A stretch of 60,563 nt of DNA from an uncultured Lachnospiraceae bacterium (GTDB lineage Bacteria > Bacillota > Clostridia > Lachnospirales > Lachnospiraceae). Shown in pieces: positions 43,205 through 51,865 of the stretch. The position numbers and the translations under genes are program-made. The DNA lies in contig CAMWJF010000021.1 in assembly GCA_947174505.1 (NCBI GenBank), forward strand, positions 1 through 60,563, written 5' to 3'. The number at the start of each line of letters is the position of its first letter. The stretch's first letter is position 1. The notes under the pieces were generated by a model that ran no database searches, was not told the DNA's origin, and saw only the letters and a program-made list of their open reading frames with translations.

Positions 43205-43822
43205 ATGAGACATAATCCCAGACCACAGGAAATGTACAGACATTTTAAGGGTAATTTATACCAGATCCGCTGTCTTGCGAAGCATAGCGAGACTAGGGAA
43301 CTAATGGTGGTTTATCAGGCGATGTACGGTACTTTCGAGATATTTGTGCGGCCGCTGTCCATGTTCATGGAGGAGATAGACCGCAGGAAATATCCCGATG
43401 CCAGACAGAGATACCGCTTTGAACTTCTGCAGGATATTGAGGATGAGGAAACGGCCGTTTTGCCGGAGATTTTCGGACAGAAGGAGCATGAGGTTCTGGC
43501 AGCAGACCTGACGGAAGAGAAGCAGGGGGCGGATTGTGTCACGGAATCTGCCATATCTGAGAGGGTACCGGCTGTGACAGCGCCGGAGGAAGAACAACTG
43601 AATATCGATCCTCTGGTGTTGGCGTTTCTCGACGCGGATTCCTATGAGCAGAAGCTTACGATTCTCGATTCGCTCCACAACCGGATCACGGACAGCATGA
43701 TTAATACCATGGCAGTAGCGTCGGATCTGGAGATTAAGGAGGGAGATCTGGAAGACAGGTATCTGGAGCTCAGGAATTGTCTGCGCACTTTTGAAAAATT
43801 TGAGTGCAACAGACTGAGATAA
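43205..43822 (+). CDS. DUF1653 domain protein with extra C-terminal region
   Basis: A 205-residue protein. Residues 1-70 are the DUF1653 domain (PRPQEMYRHFKGNLYQIRCL, then VVYQAMYGTFEIFVRPLSMF ending in RYRF). This small beta-barrel is found widely but its role is unclear. Residues 75-205 are acidic and helical, unlike stand-alone DUF1653 proteins of about 70-80 residues. AAAAGGAG precedes the ATG. It is the first coding gene after the SOS-type promoter and leads the nucleotidase and SfsA-MutY genes. Confidence 0.85.
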   Translation: MRHNPRPQEMYRHFKGNLYQIRCLAKHSETRELMVVYQAMYGTFEIFVRPLSMFMEEIDRRKYPDARQRYRFELLQDIEDEETAVLPEIFGQKEHEVLAADLTEEKQGADCVTESAISERVPAVTAPEEEQLNIDPLVLAFLDADSYEQKLTILDSLHNRITDSMINTMAVASDLEIKEGDLEDRYLELRNCLRTFEKFECNRLR

Positions 43823-43844
43823 ACAGTTTTCTGTACGAAACAAC

Positions 43845-43884
43845 AGGCCCCCGCCGGAGAGATCACGGATGGGGGTGCTTTATG
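43845..43884 (+). promoter_or_regulatory. Hairpin that can cover the nucleotidase ribosome binding site
   Basis: CCCCC at 43847-43851 can pair with GGGGG at 43871-43875, the ribosome binding site of the next gene. Such a fold would reduce initiation until opened. Confidence 0.35.
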
Positions 43885-44823
43885 GCTTACGAACTGGAAA
43901 ACAAACTTGTAGTGGGCGTTTCGTCCAGAACCTTGTTTGATCTGACATTTGAAAACAGAATTTTTGAGGAAGAGGGCGTGGAGGCGTACAGCCGATATCA
44001 GATGGAGCATGAGGAAGAACTGCTCCGTCCCGGTCCCGGCTTTCCGCTGGTGCGGGCGCTTTTGAATCTGAATGAGCTGCCGGGTATGGAGGGGAGCGTG
44101 GAGGTTATTATCATGTCCAGAAACAGCCCCGACACCTCGCTCCGGGTGTTTAAGTCCATCGAACATTACGGCCTGCGCATTACGAGGGCGGTACTGGCCG
44201 GAGGTTCCTCTCTGGCGCCCTATCTCACGGCGTTTAAGACGGATCTCTTTCTGTCGGCATGGGAGGAGGATGTGCAGCGGGCGATCGACTCGAATATCGC
44301 TGCCGGAATCGTCTGTACGGAGGGAATTTCAACCTATGACTGTGAGCACAGGATCCGGCAGATCAGGGTGGCTTTTGACGGCGATGCGGTGCTTTTTTCG
44401 GATGAGTCCGAGAGAATCTTTCAGGAGGAGGGGCTGGAGGCTTTCGAGGAAAACGAGAGGCGGAATGCGGATAATCCTCTGCAGGCCGGGCCTTTTGCAA
44501 AATTTCTAAAAACTTTGTCCGGGCTACAGAAAAATTTTCCGGAAGAGGAAAGCCCGATCAGAACCGCGCTTGTCACTACGAGGTGCGCGCCGGCTCACGA
44601 GCGCGTGATCCGTACACTGCGGGCGTGGGATGTGCGTATCGACGAGGTGTTCTTTCTGGGTGGAATTCGAAAGAGGGATGTGCTGCAGGCATTCGGCGCG
44701 CATATCTTCTTTGACGACCAGTCCGCCCATACGCTCCCGGCTTCCGAGGTGGTGCCTTCGGCCCGGGTTCCCTATAAAAATAGAGAAGCTGTCGTGGAGA
44801 TAGAGACGAAGGACAGCAGTTAA
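43882..44823 (+). CDS. Cytosolic 5'-nucleotidase (PF06189 type)
   Basis: About 313 residues from ATG 43882, which follows GGGGG (the open frame begins at 43804). Landmarks are the N-terminal LVVGVSSRTLFDLTFENRIF, SVEVIIMSRNSPDTSLRVFK, the DNA-like AFDGDAVLFSDESERIFQEE and VFFLGGIRKRDVLQAFGAHI FFDDQ. These match the bacterial relatives of cytosolic 5'-nucleotidase I, which dephosphorylate nucleoside monophosphates. Aspartates in AFDGDAVLFSD could be catalytic (D-x-D-x-V). In this operon it could trim damaged nucleotides; that is an inference. Confidence 0.8.
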   Translation: MAYELENKLVVGVSSRTLFDLTFENRIFEEEGVEAYSRYQMEHEEELLRPGPGFPLVRALLNLNELPGMEGSVEVIIMSRNSPDTSLRVFKSIEHYGLRITRAVLAGGSSLAPYLTAFKTDLFLSAWEEDVQRAIDSNIAAGIVCTEGISTYDCEHRIRQIRVAFDGDAVLFSDESERIFQEEGLEAFEENERRNADNPLQAGPFAKFLKTLSGLQKNFPEEESPIRTALVTTRCAPAHERVIRTLRAWDVRIDEVFFLGGIRKRDVLQAFGAHIFFDDQSAHTLPASEVVPSARVPYKNREAVVEIETKDSS

Positions 44824-44851
44824 AGGGTTACTGTTAAAGGAATATCGGAAT

Positions 44852-46612
44852 ATGAAATATACAGAAATTGTTTCCGCAGAATTTATAGAGCGGCCCAACC
44901 GTTTTATCGCCTATGTGGATCTGATGGGCGTGCGGACTAGGGTGCACGTGAAAAATACGGGCAGATGCCGGGAACTTCTGACGGATCACGCCAAGGTATA
45001 TCTGGAGAAGAGCGGTAAGGAAACACGTGCCACCGCCTATGATCTTGTGGCCGTGGAGAAAGCGGGCCGTCTGGTCAATATGGATTCCAATGCGCCGAAC
45101 AGGGTTGTCGGTGAATGGCTGCGGGCGGGCGGACTCTATGGCGACGTCAGTCTGGTCAGGCCGGAAAAAACCTTCGGCAGTTCCCGGTTTGATTTCTATG
45201 TGGAAAGTGAAGCCGGGAGGAAGGCTTATATCGAGGTCAAAGGTGTGACTTTAGAGCGGGAAGGCGTGGCTGCTTTTCCCGACGCGCCTTCCGAACGTGC
45301 GGTTAAGCATGTGGAGGAGCTGATTGAGGCGCGCAGGCAGGGGTATGAGGCGTATCTTCTGTTTGTGATCCAGATGAAAGGCGTCTGCTATGTGGAGCCA
45401 AACTGGGATACCCAGCCGGCGTTTGGAGAGGTGCTTAAGCTGGCAAGAAGAGCGGGCGTGAGGCTTCTTGCCTACGACTGTCTGGTGAGGGAGGACAGTA
45501 TGGAGCTGGATGCCCCGCTGCCTGTGTTTTTGGACAGTCTGGACAGAATCGCAGAACCACTGCTTGCATGGTATGACGCAGGCAGACGCATCCTGCCGTG
45601 GCGGGAGGAACCGACGCCCTATCATGTATGGCTTTCAGAAATCATGCTGCAGCAGACAAGGGTGGAGGCAGTGAAACCTTATTACGACCGCTTCCTGCAG
45701 GCATTGCCGGATATCAGGAGTCTGGCGGCGGTGGAGGAGGAGAAGCTTCTCAAGCTGTGGGAAGGGCTTGGATATTACAACCGGGCCAGAAATTTGAAAA
45801 AAGCGGCGGAGATCCTTGTCTCAGAGTATGGAGGGGAGATGCCTGACGATTATGAGAAGATTCAGGCGCTTCCGGGGATTGGCAGCTATACGGCAGGGGC
45901 GGTTTCATCGATTGCTTTCGGGCGGTCTTATCCGGCTGTAGACGGTAATGTGCTGCGGATTCTTTCAAGATTGCGGGCCGATGGCAGGGATATTCTGAGC
46001 GCGAAGGTCAAAAAATCCGTGGAGGAAGAACTGCTTGATGTGATGCCGGAAGACCGACCCGGCGATTTCAATCAGGCTCTTATGGAGCTTGGCGCAATGG
46101 TGTGTATACCGAACGGTGCACCAAAGTGCGAAGACTGCCCGTGGAAGGAAATATGCGTTGCGAGGGCGGAGGGACGGACAGCAGAGTTTCCGAAGAAGGC
46201 GAAAAAGAAACCGAGAAGTATTGAGGAAAAGACGATTCTGGTGATACAGGATGCAGAGCGGGTGGCGCTCCGAAAAAGACCTGAGAAAGGTCTTTTGGCC
46301 AGTATGTATGAATTTCCGTCCTTGGAGGGACACTGTGAGGAGGCGGGGGTTAGCGCTTATCTCAAAGAGATTGGCCTTTCACCCATCAGAATCCGGAAGC
46401 TTCCGGCTGCGAAGCATGTGTTTACCCATAAGGAATGGCATATGACAGGGTATTTGATCCGGGTGGATGAGCTTGCGGTGAAAGGGCCTGGGCAGGAACT
46501 ACAGGGCTTTGTATTTGTGGAGCCGGAACAGACGCGGACAAGTTATCCGATACCTTCCGCATTTGCCGCATATGCGGAGCGGGTGGAGATGAGGCGCGGA
46601 ACGGGAAAATAG
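44852..46612 (+). CDS. SfsA-MutY fusion: PD-(D/E)XK nuclease-like domain joined to adenine DNA glycosylase
   Basis: A 586-residue single frame. Residues 1-227 are SfsA: NRFIAYVDLMGVRTRVHVKN (OB fold), then the nuclease signature SSRFDFYVE, YIEVKGVT (D114, E128, K130) and FPDAPSERAVKH. Residues 228-586 are MutY: SEIMLQQTRV (E263), ALPGIGSYTAGAV (helix-hairpin-helix), PAVDGNVLRIL (catalytic D364), and the 4Fe-4S cysteines C418-x7-C426-x2-C429-x5-C435. A NUDIX-like C-terminal domain with HVFTHKEWHMTGYL also follows. MutY removes adenine opposite 8-oxoguanine. The joining of the two is unusual to my knowledge. It is 28 bases after the nucleotidase gene. Confidence 0.93.
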   Translation: MKYTEIVSAEFIERPNRFIAYVDLMGVRTRVHVKNTGRCRELLTDHAKVYLEKSGKETRATAYDLVAVEKAGRLVNMDSNAPNRVVGEWLRAGGLYGDVSLVRPEKTFGSSRFDFYVESEAGRKAYIEVKGVTLEREGVAAFPDAPSERAVKHVEELIEARRQGYEAYLLFVIQMKGVCYVEPNWDTQPAFGEVLKLARRAGVRLLAYDCLVREDSMELDAPLPVFLDSLDRIAEPLLAWYDAGRRILPWREEPTPYHVWLSEIMLQQTRVEAVKPYYDRFLQALPDIRSLAAVEEEKLLKLWEGLGYYNRARNLKKAAEILVSEYGGEMPDDYEKIQALPGIGSYTAGAVSSIAFGRSYPAVDGNVLRILSRLRADGRDILSAKVKKSVEEELLDVMPEDRPGDFNQALMELGAMVCIPNGAPKCEDCPWKEICVARAEGRTAEFPKKAKKKPRSIEEKTILVIQDAERVALRKRPEKGLLASMYEFPSLEGHCEEAGVSAYLKEIGLSPIRIRKLPAAKHVFTHKEWHMTGYLIRVDELAVKGPGQELQGFVFVEPEQTRTSYPIPSAFAAYAERVEMRRGTGK

Positions 46613-46769
46613 TTGCAGTGCGGCCAAAGGTGGAACTGTAATGAAAAATAAGGAAAATATAAGAATTCTGTAACAACATGCAGGAATTTTTATGCTAGAA
46701 TAGACAAAGGCTGGCCGGTCCGGCAAAAGGTGATGGACTGAGAAACGAGAAAGGCATGGATGTTTTGGC

Positions 46770-47795
46770 ATGAAATTATTATCAGTTGCAATACCCTGTT
46801 ATAACTCAGAGAATTATATGAAAAAGTGCATTGAGTCGCTGCTGCCCGGTGGAGAGGACGTGGAGATCCTGATTGTGGATGACGGTTCTACTGACGGGAC
46901 GGGAGAGATCGCAGATGCTTACGAAAGGCTTTATCCCTCTATCGTAAAAGCGATTCATAAGAAAAACGGCGGGCATGGATCGGCTGTGAACACGGGACTT
47001 GCATGTGCGTCCGGCCTCTTTTACAAAGTGGTGGACAGCGACGACTGGGTGAAAGAGAGCGCCTATCTGAAAATTCTTGAGGTGCTGCGGGATATCGTTG
47101 CGGGGGATACCATGCTGGACATGCTTATCAGCAACTTTGTCTATGAAAAGGAAGGCGAAAAGAAGCATAAGGTGATGAAATACCGTCATGCACTTCCGCA
47201 GGACAGGATATTTGGCTGGAATGAGGTGAAGCATTTTCATAAGGGACAGTATATCCTCATGCACTCCGTCATTTTCCGTACGAAGCTCCTTCGGGAATGC
47301 GGCCTGGAACTGCCGGAACACACCTTTTATGTGGATAATATTTTCGTGTTTGAGCCATTGCCCTTTGTGAAAAACATGTATTATCTCGATGTGAATTTCT
47401 ATCGCTATTATATAGGCCGGGATGGGCAGTCGGTCAACGAGGTAGTGATGATCGGCAGAATCGACCAGCAGATTAAGGTCAATAAAATTATGATTGATTA
47501 TCTTGTGGATAAGAGAGCGAAGATCTACGGGAAAGGCAAGCTGAAAAGATATATGATTAATTATCTGGAAATCATCACGGTGATTTCCTCAATCATGCTG
47601 ATCCGTTCCGGCACAGAGGAGAATTTGGAGAAGAAAGCAGAGCTTTGGAGGTACATCAGACAAAAGGATATCGGTCTGTATATGAGATTGCGCTACGGCG
47701 TGCTCGGCAACTCCATGAATCTGCCCGGGAAGGGCGGCAGGAAGATATCCGTGGAGGGTTATAAAATCTGCCGACGGTTTTTTAAATTTAACTAA
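46770..47795 (+). CDS. Family 2 glycosyltransferase
   Basis: A 341-residue enzyme. The GT-A start is LLSVAIPCYNSENYMKKCIE, then EILIVDDGSTDGTGEIADAY, HKKNGGHGSAVNTGLACASG and the metal site KVVDSDDWVKESAY. The C-terminal half contains YVDNIFVFEPLPFVKNMYYL and a basic tail. Related enzymes build teichoic-acid or capsule parts in Firmicutes. It stands alone. A good ribosome binding site is not evident before ATG 46770 (GAAAGG lies 16-20 bases upstream). Confidence 0.88.
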   Translation: MKLLSVAIPCYNSENYMKKCIESLLPGGEDVEILIVDDGSTDGTGEIADAYERLYPSIVKAIHKKNGGHGSAVNTGLACASGLFYKVVDSDDWVKESAYLKILEVLRDIVAGDTMLDMLISNFVYEKEGEKKHKVMKYRHALPQDRIFGWNEVKHFHKGQYILMHSVIFRTKLLRECGLELPEHTFYVDNIFVFEPLPFVKNMYYLDVNFYRYYIGRDGQSVNEVVMIGRIDQQIKVNKIMIDYLVDKRAKIYGKGKLKRYMINYLEIITVISSIMLIRSGTEENLEKKAELWRYIRQKDIGLYMRLRYGVLGNSMNLPGKGGRKISVEGYKICRRFFKFN

Positions 47796-47835
47796 CCGCA
47801 TAAAACTGAGAGGGGAAGCTTTTCAGGCTCATAAT

Positions 47836-47875
47836 AAACGGGAGAATCCGACAGGGATTCTCCCGTTTGTTTCTC
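47836..47875 (+). terminator. Terminator of the glycosyltransferase gene
   Basis: AAACGGGAGAATCC and GGATTCTCCCGTTT form a perfect 14-bp stem, followed by GTTTCT. The arms contain GAGAAT as do the repeats. Confidence 0.85.
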
Positions 47876-47906
47876 TGAACCGGGTCCGCAGGCACCCAAT
47901 TTCTTA

Positions 47907-47989
47907 TTCTGTAGGAAATTGCGACAATGTAAACCATTCAAGGAGAATGCGGAGCATTCTCTGAATCGAGCGCGCGGGCGACGATTTTT
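47907..47989 (+). repeat. Dispersed structured repeat family B, copy B2
   Basis: A full-length copy. The inner hairpin GAGAATGC-GGA-GCATTCTC is intact. The final stem combines the 5' arm of B3 (CGAGCGC) with the 3' arm of B1 (GCGACG), so it is mostly mispaired. Confidence 0.85.
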
Positions 47990-47991
47990 AA

Positions 47992-48075
47992 TTCTATAGG
48001 AAATTGCGACAGTGTAAACCATTCAAGGAGAATGCGGAGCATTCTCTGAATCGAGCGCGCGGGCGCTCGATTTTT
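47992..48075 (+). repeat. Dispersed structured repeat family B, copy B3
   Basis: A complete copy in tandem with B2 (period 85). The final stem is CGAGCGC-GCGG-GCGCTCG followed by ATTTTT, different in sequence from B1 but still fully paired. Read on the other strand it also sits at the end of the PAP2 gene, whose stop is at 48074. Confidence 0.85.
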
Positions 48076-48772
48076 ATACCAGCGTTCCTGGCTTGTGCTT
48101 CCGTCTGCGCTGCAGGCTATGGTAGAAGTGGAGCACCACATCGGAACGGTATACGATACCGTACATGACAGCCGCCATGATAAATGCGGTGGTCACGTCG
48201 AATACGGAGTGCTGTTTGATAAACATGGTCGATAAAATAATCGAGACAGATAAAAACAGCGAGCATAACCGAATTCCCTTTTTCTTTTTCAGCCGCGAAC
48301 TTTTCATAACCGCAATGTGGCAGCCGAGAGAGTTATACACATGAATGCTGGGCCAGAGATTCGTCGGGGTGTCCGCACGGTAAAGCGAAGACACCAGCTT
48401 CGTGCAAATGTTATCTCTGGGCATAATGGCAGGACGAAGATCATGACCGTTCGGCCAGAGTGTGCTGACAATCAGGAACACGGTCATTCCCGTAAACAGG
48501 AACGTGCAGGCCCTGAAATAGTCGTCCTTATCCCGGAAGAAAAAGTAGACCACCACCACAGCGACATAAGCAAACCATAACAGGTAGGGGATAACAAATA
48601 TTTCGCAAAACGGAATGAAGTCATCCGGCCTGAAATGGATCAGCCGGTAGTGGCTTGTCACAGTCTTTTCAAGATGGGTAAACCACAGCATATATATGAT
48701 CCCGTAAAGGATAAGCGGTAGTGCGTGTCTGTATTGCCGAAAGATGTTTATCAGTGTTTTCTTTGTTTTCAT
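48074..48772 (-). CDS. PAP2 family phosphatase, membrane protein
   Basis: A 232-residue protein with six membrane segments. The PAP2 active-site motifs are LWPSIHVYNSLG (motif 2, with the Ser-x-His) and SILSTMFIKQHSVFDV (motif 3; His in KQHSVFD acts as nucleophile). The motif 1 K-x6-R-P region appears as GHDLRPAIM. It would act on lipid phosphates or as an inositolphosphotransferase-like enzyme on the outer membrane face. It is the only gene of the 48 kb block on the minus strand and ends inside repeat B3. Confidence 0.85.
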   Translation of the reverse strand: MKTKKTLINIFRQYRHALPLILYGIIYMLWFTHLEKTVTSHYRLIHFRPDDFIPFCEIFVIPYLLWFAYVAVVVVYFFFRDKDDYFRACTFLFTGMTVFLIVSTLWPNGHDLRPAIMPRDNICTKLVSSLYRADTPTNLWPSIHVYNSLGCHIAVMKSSRLKKKKGIRLCSLFLSVSIILSTMFIKQHSVFDVTTAFIMAAVMYGIVYRSDVVLHFYHSLQRRRKHKPGTLV

Positions 48773-49013
48773 AATATGATATCCTTTTTTCCGATCAGTC
48801 TGATGGATTATTCCGTCATTTGCATGTCAGCCGGAACGGAATGTCTGACTGGCGTATGACGGATCTTCTGCTGATACGTTACATCATAGCAGAACATGGC
48901 AAAAAGTCAAAATAAGATTTCCATAAAGTTTTCTTAATATTTAATAAAAATCTATCCAATATGCCAAAGATATATTGTAATGGGGCAGTTCCGGGGCGTA
49001 TCGTAAATTTTGT

Positions 49014-49042
49014 TTGCAATACATTGCATAATACTTTATAAT
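49014..49042 (+). promoter_or_regulatory. Predicted glyA promoter
   Basis: TTGCAA, 17 bases and TATAAT. RNA would start near 49050 and carry about 190 bases of leader including repeat A4. The rest of the 48773-49013 gap (upstream of both glyA and PAP2) shows no gene. Confidence 0.7.
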
Positions 49043-49115
49043 ATTGTTTTGAAATTGCCTCTATATTATTTATACAGAATATATAATTTATAGAAGGAAA
49101 TATATGAGAGTAATC

Positions 49116-49172
49116 GTGTGAGAAGTGCTTCTCACACAGGAGAATGCCTCAAATATGGGCATTTTCTGTACA
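49116..49172 (+). repeat. Dispersed structured repeat family A, short copy A4
   Basis: The outer stem is a perfect 10-bp hairpin (GTGTGAGAAG-TG-CTTCTCACAC) without the inner stems of the longer copies. The terminal hairpin AGGAGAATGCC/GGGCATTTTCTGT follows. It lies in the glyA leader. Confidence 0.8.
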
Positions 49173-49241
49173 GATTTGTGTTGCGGCGCAACGGCAAAAT
49201 GTTAATTGGAATGGAAATTATCAGAAAGGCAGGAACGAGGA

Positions 49242-50480
49242 ATGTATTCATTGGATGAGGTGAAAAGTGTTGACCCTGAAATCGCGCAGGCGATTGTTGA
49301 CGAGCAGAACAGGCAAAATTCCCATATTGAGCTGATCGCATCTGAAAACTGGGTGAGCAGGGCGGTTATGGCGGCGATGGGCAGTCCCCTTACGAACAAG
49401 TATGCGGAGGGTTATCCCGGCAAGAGATATTACGGCGGCTGCGAATGCGTGGACGTGGTGGAGGAGCTTGCCAGAGACCGCGCGAAAGAGCTTTTCGGCT
49501 GCGAGTATGTCAACGTGCAGCCTCATTCCGGCGCACAGGCGAATATGGCGGTTTTCTTCGCAATGATGGAGCCCGGCGATACATTCATGGGTATGAATCT
49601 GGATCACGGCGGCCATCTGTCCCACGGTTCACCGGTCAATATGTCGGGCAAGTATTTTAACTGCGTGCCTTACGGTGTGGGTGACGACGGATTCCTCGAT
49701 TATGATAATGTGAGAAAGATTGCACTGGAGTGCAGACCGAAAATGATTGTGGCAGGCGCGTCCGCTTATGCCAGAACCATTGATTTTAAGAAATTCAGGG
49801 AGATTGCCGATGAGGTCGGCGCGGTGCTGATGGTGGATATCGCGCATATCGCCGGTCTTGTGGCGGCAGGGCTTCATCCGAGCCCGATCCCTTATGCGCA
49901 TGTGACGACGACCACCACCCACAAGACCCTGCGCGGGCCCCGCGGCGGCATGATTATGTCCAGCCAGGAGGTGGCGGATCAGTATAATTTCAACAAGGCC
50001 ATTTTCCCCGGCATTCAGGGCGGGCCCCTGATGCATGTGATCGCGGCGAAGGCTGTGTGCTTCAAGGAGGCGCTGTCCGATGACTTCAAGGCCTATATGA
50101 AGAATGTGGCGGATAATGCACAGGCGCTCTGCAAGGCTCTTCAGGCGCGGGATATTAAGATTGTTTCCGGCGGGACGGACAATCATCTGATGCTTGTCGA
50201 CCTGACAAACTACGACCTGACCGGCAAGGCAGTGGAGAAGCTGCTTGACGAGGCGCATATCACGGCCAACAAGAATACCATTCCCAACGATCCGAAGTCT
50301 CCTTTCGTGACAAGCGGCATTCGTCTGGGGACGCCGGCGGCTACTTCCCGCGGCTTAAATACGGCAGATATGGAGCAGGTGGCGGAGGCCGTTTCCATTG
50401 TGATTAAGGAAGGTGAGGCAGGAATCGGCAAGGCGCAGTCTATTATCAAGACGCTGACGGATAAGTATCCGTTGATTTAA
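49242..50480 (+). CDS. glyA: Serine hydroxymethyltransferase
   Basis: A 412-residue PLP enzyme that interconverts serine and glycine with tetrahydrofolate. Landmarks are [51 protein letters not shown], the catalytic base region and Schiff-base lysine in [17 protein letters not shown] and the C-terminal [15 protein letters not shown]. The start at ATG 49242 follows GAACGAGG; the earlier frame start lacks support. It has a long leader with repeat A4, which suggests regulation at the RNA level. Confidence 0.96.
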   Translation: MYSLDEVKSVDPEIAQAIVDEQNRQNSHIELIASENWVSRAVMAAMGSPLTNKYAEGYPGKRYYGGCECVDVVEELARDRAKELFGCEYVNVQPHSGAQANMAVFFAMMEPGDTFMGMNLDHGGHLSHGSPVNMSGKYFNCVPYGVGDDGFLDYDNVRKIALECRPKMIVAGASAYARTIDFKKFREIADEVGAVLMVDIAHIAGLVAAGLHPSPIPYAHVTTTTTHKTLRGPRGGMIMSSQEVADQYNFNKAIFPGIQGGPLMHVIAAKAVCFKEALSDDFKAYMKNVADNAQALCKALQARDIKIVSGGTDNHLMLVDLTNYDLTGKAVEKLLDEAHITANKNTIPNDPKSPFVTSGIRLGTPAATSRGLNTADMEQVAEAVSIVIKEGEAGIGKAQSIIKTLTDKYPLI

Positions 50481-50496
50481 AGTGGTAAGAGATATT

Positions 50497-50520
50497 GAAA
50501 AAACATACCAATATGCCGGT
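50497..50520 (+). terminator. Possible glyA terminator hairpin
   Basis: TTGAAAAA and TTTTTCAA flank a 17-base loop just after glyA. The 3' arm ends in T's but no long T-run follows. Confidence 0.4.
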
Positions 50521-50588
50521 TTTTCAATGTGTAATTTGAAGTGGGGCATTACAAAAATAATAAGAGGACAGACGCAGAAATAAAAACT

Positions 50589-50631
50589 GCGGCCTTGTGC
50601 CAGCAAAACGCCCCTGCTGTACAAGTGCCGC
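50589..50631 (+). promoter_or_regulatory. Long hairpin in the hom leader
   Basis: GCGGC-C-TTGT pairs with ACAA-GT-GCCGC, with an inner CAGC/GCTG stem. The hairpin ends just before the ribosome binding site of hom. It could control hom/lysC translation; no known riboswitch class is recognised. Confidence 0.4.
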
Positions 50632-50646
50632 GGAATGGAGAATACA

Positions 50647-51852
50647 ATGATACAAATAGCGGTTTTGGGATACGGCACTGTGGGAAGCGGCGTCGTGGAA
50701 GTGATTGAGACAAATAAAACGGACATCAATAAAAAGGCGGCGGAGGATCTGGCTGTAAAATATATTCTGGATCTTCGGGATTTTCCGGGAGACCCTTACG
50801 AGAGTAAGGTGGTGCATGACTACAATATGATTCTGAACGACCCGGAGGTAAAGATTATCTGCGAGACCATGGGCGGTACGAAACCGGCTTACGATTTTAC
50901 GAAGCAGGCGCTTCTTTTGGGAAAGAGCGTGTGTACCTCCAATAAGGAGCTTGTCGCGGCGCATGGTCCGGAACTCATAAAAATCGCTAAGGAGAATCAC
51001 TGTAACTATCTCTTTGAGGCCAGTGTGGGCGGGGGCATCCCGATTATCCGTCCGCTCAATTATTCCCTGACGGCGGAGCACATCGACAGCATCACGGGAA
51101 TCCTGAACGGAACGACCAACTATATTCTGACCAAGATGGACAGGGAAGGCGCCGATTTTGAGGACGTTTTAAAGGAGGCGCAGGACAAGGGCTATGCGGA
51201 GAGAAATCCCGAGGCGGACGTGGAGGGGTACGACGCCTGCCGCAAGATTGCCATTCTTTCCTCCCTTATGACCGGTAAAAACGTGAGCTATGAGGATATA
51301 TACACAGAAGGAATCACGAAAATTTCTTCGGCCGATTTTAAGTATGCGAAGCAGATGAACAAGTCCATCAAGCTTCTGGCGCTGAGCAGGGATACGGAAA
51401 ATGGCTTCTATGCCATGGTTGCGCCCTTCCTGATTTCCAGGGATCATCCGCTTTTCAGCGTAAGCGATGTGTTTAACGCGGTGTATGTACATGGAAATAT
51501 GCTGGGCGACTCTATGTATTACGGGCGGGGGGCGGGCAAGCTGCCGACGGCCAGCGCGGTGGTTTCCGATGTGGTGGACTGTGCGAGACATCAGGGTAAG
51601 ACCATCATGTGCTTCTGGGATGAGGAAAAAGTGGAGGTTGCGGATGTAACAGGCGCGAGAAGAAAATTCTTTGTCCGGATACCGGCAGAGAAGCGGGAGG
51701 CGGCGATGGCAGCCTTCGGCGCACTGGCGGAGGTGAACGTAGGGCTGGCCAAAGAGTTCGCTTTTATGACGCAGGAGATGACCGAGAGGGATTTTGACGA
51801 AAAGATAGAGAAAATCGGCGGATGCATTAACAGAATCCGAATCATGGCGTAG
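50647..51852 (+). CDS. hom: Homoserine dehydrogenase
   Basis: A 401-residue NAD(P)-dependent enzyme that reduces aspartate semialdehyde to homoserine. The Rossmann start is IQIAVLGYGTVGSGVVEVIE. Landmarks are SNKELVAAHGPELIKIAKEN, the substrate segment SVGGGIPIIRPLNYSLTAEH and ILNGTTNYILTKMDREGADF. The C-terminal 85 residues form a short ACT-like regulatory part. The start at 50647 follows GGAG. It is followed by lysC after 13 bases, so both are in one operon. Confidence 0.95.
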   Translation: MIQIAVLGYGTVGSGVVEVIETNKTDINKKAAEDLAVKYILDLRDFPGDPYESKVVHDYNMILNDPEVKIICETMGGTKPAYDFTKQALLLGKSVCTSNKELVAAHGPELIKIAKENHCNYLFEASVGGGIPIIRPLNYSLTAEHIDSITGILNGTTNYILTKMDREGADFEDVLKEAQDKGYAERNPEADVEGYDACRKIAILSSLMTGKNVSYEDIYTEGITKISSADFKYAKQMNKSIKLLALSRDTENGFYAMVAPFLISRDHPLFSVSDVFNAVYVHGNMLGDSMYYGRGAGKLPTASAVVSDVVDCARHQGKTIMCFWDEEKVEVADVTGARRKFFVRIPAEKREAAMAAFGALAEVNVGLAKEFAFMTQEMTERDFDEKIEKIGGCINRIRIMA

Positions 51853-51865
51853 CAGGGGGAAAGGT

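Noticed and set aside
47907..48075. Insertion sequence remnant at tandem B copies
   Set aside because: No transposase fragment, terminal inverted repeat pair or target duplication is evident.
49050..49241. Known riboswitch in the glyA leader
   Set aside because: No glycine, THF or SAM riboswitch core sequence is visible; only repeat A4 hairpins are seen.
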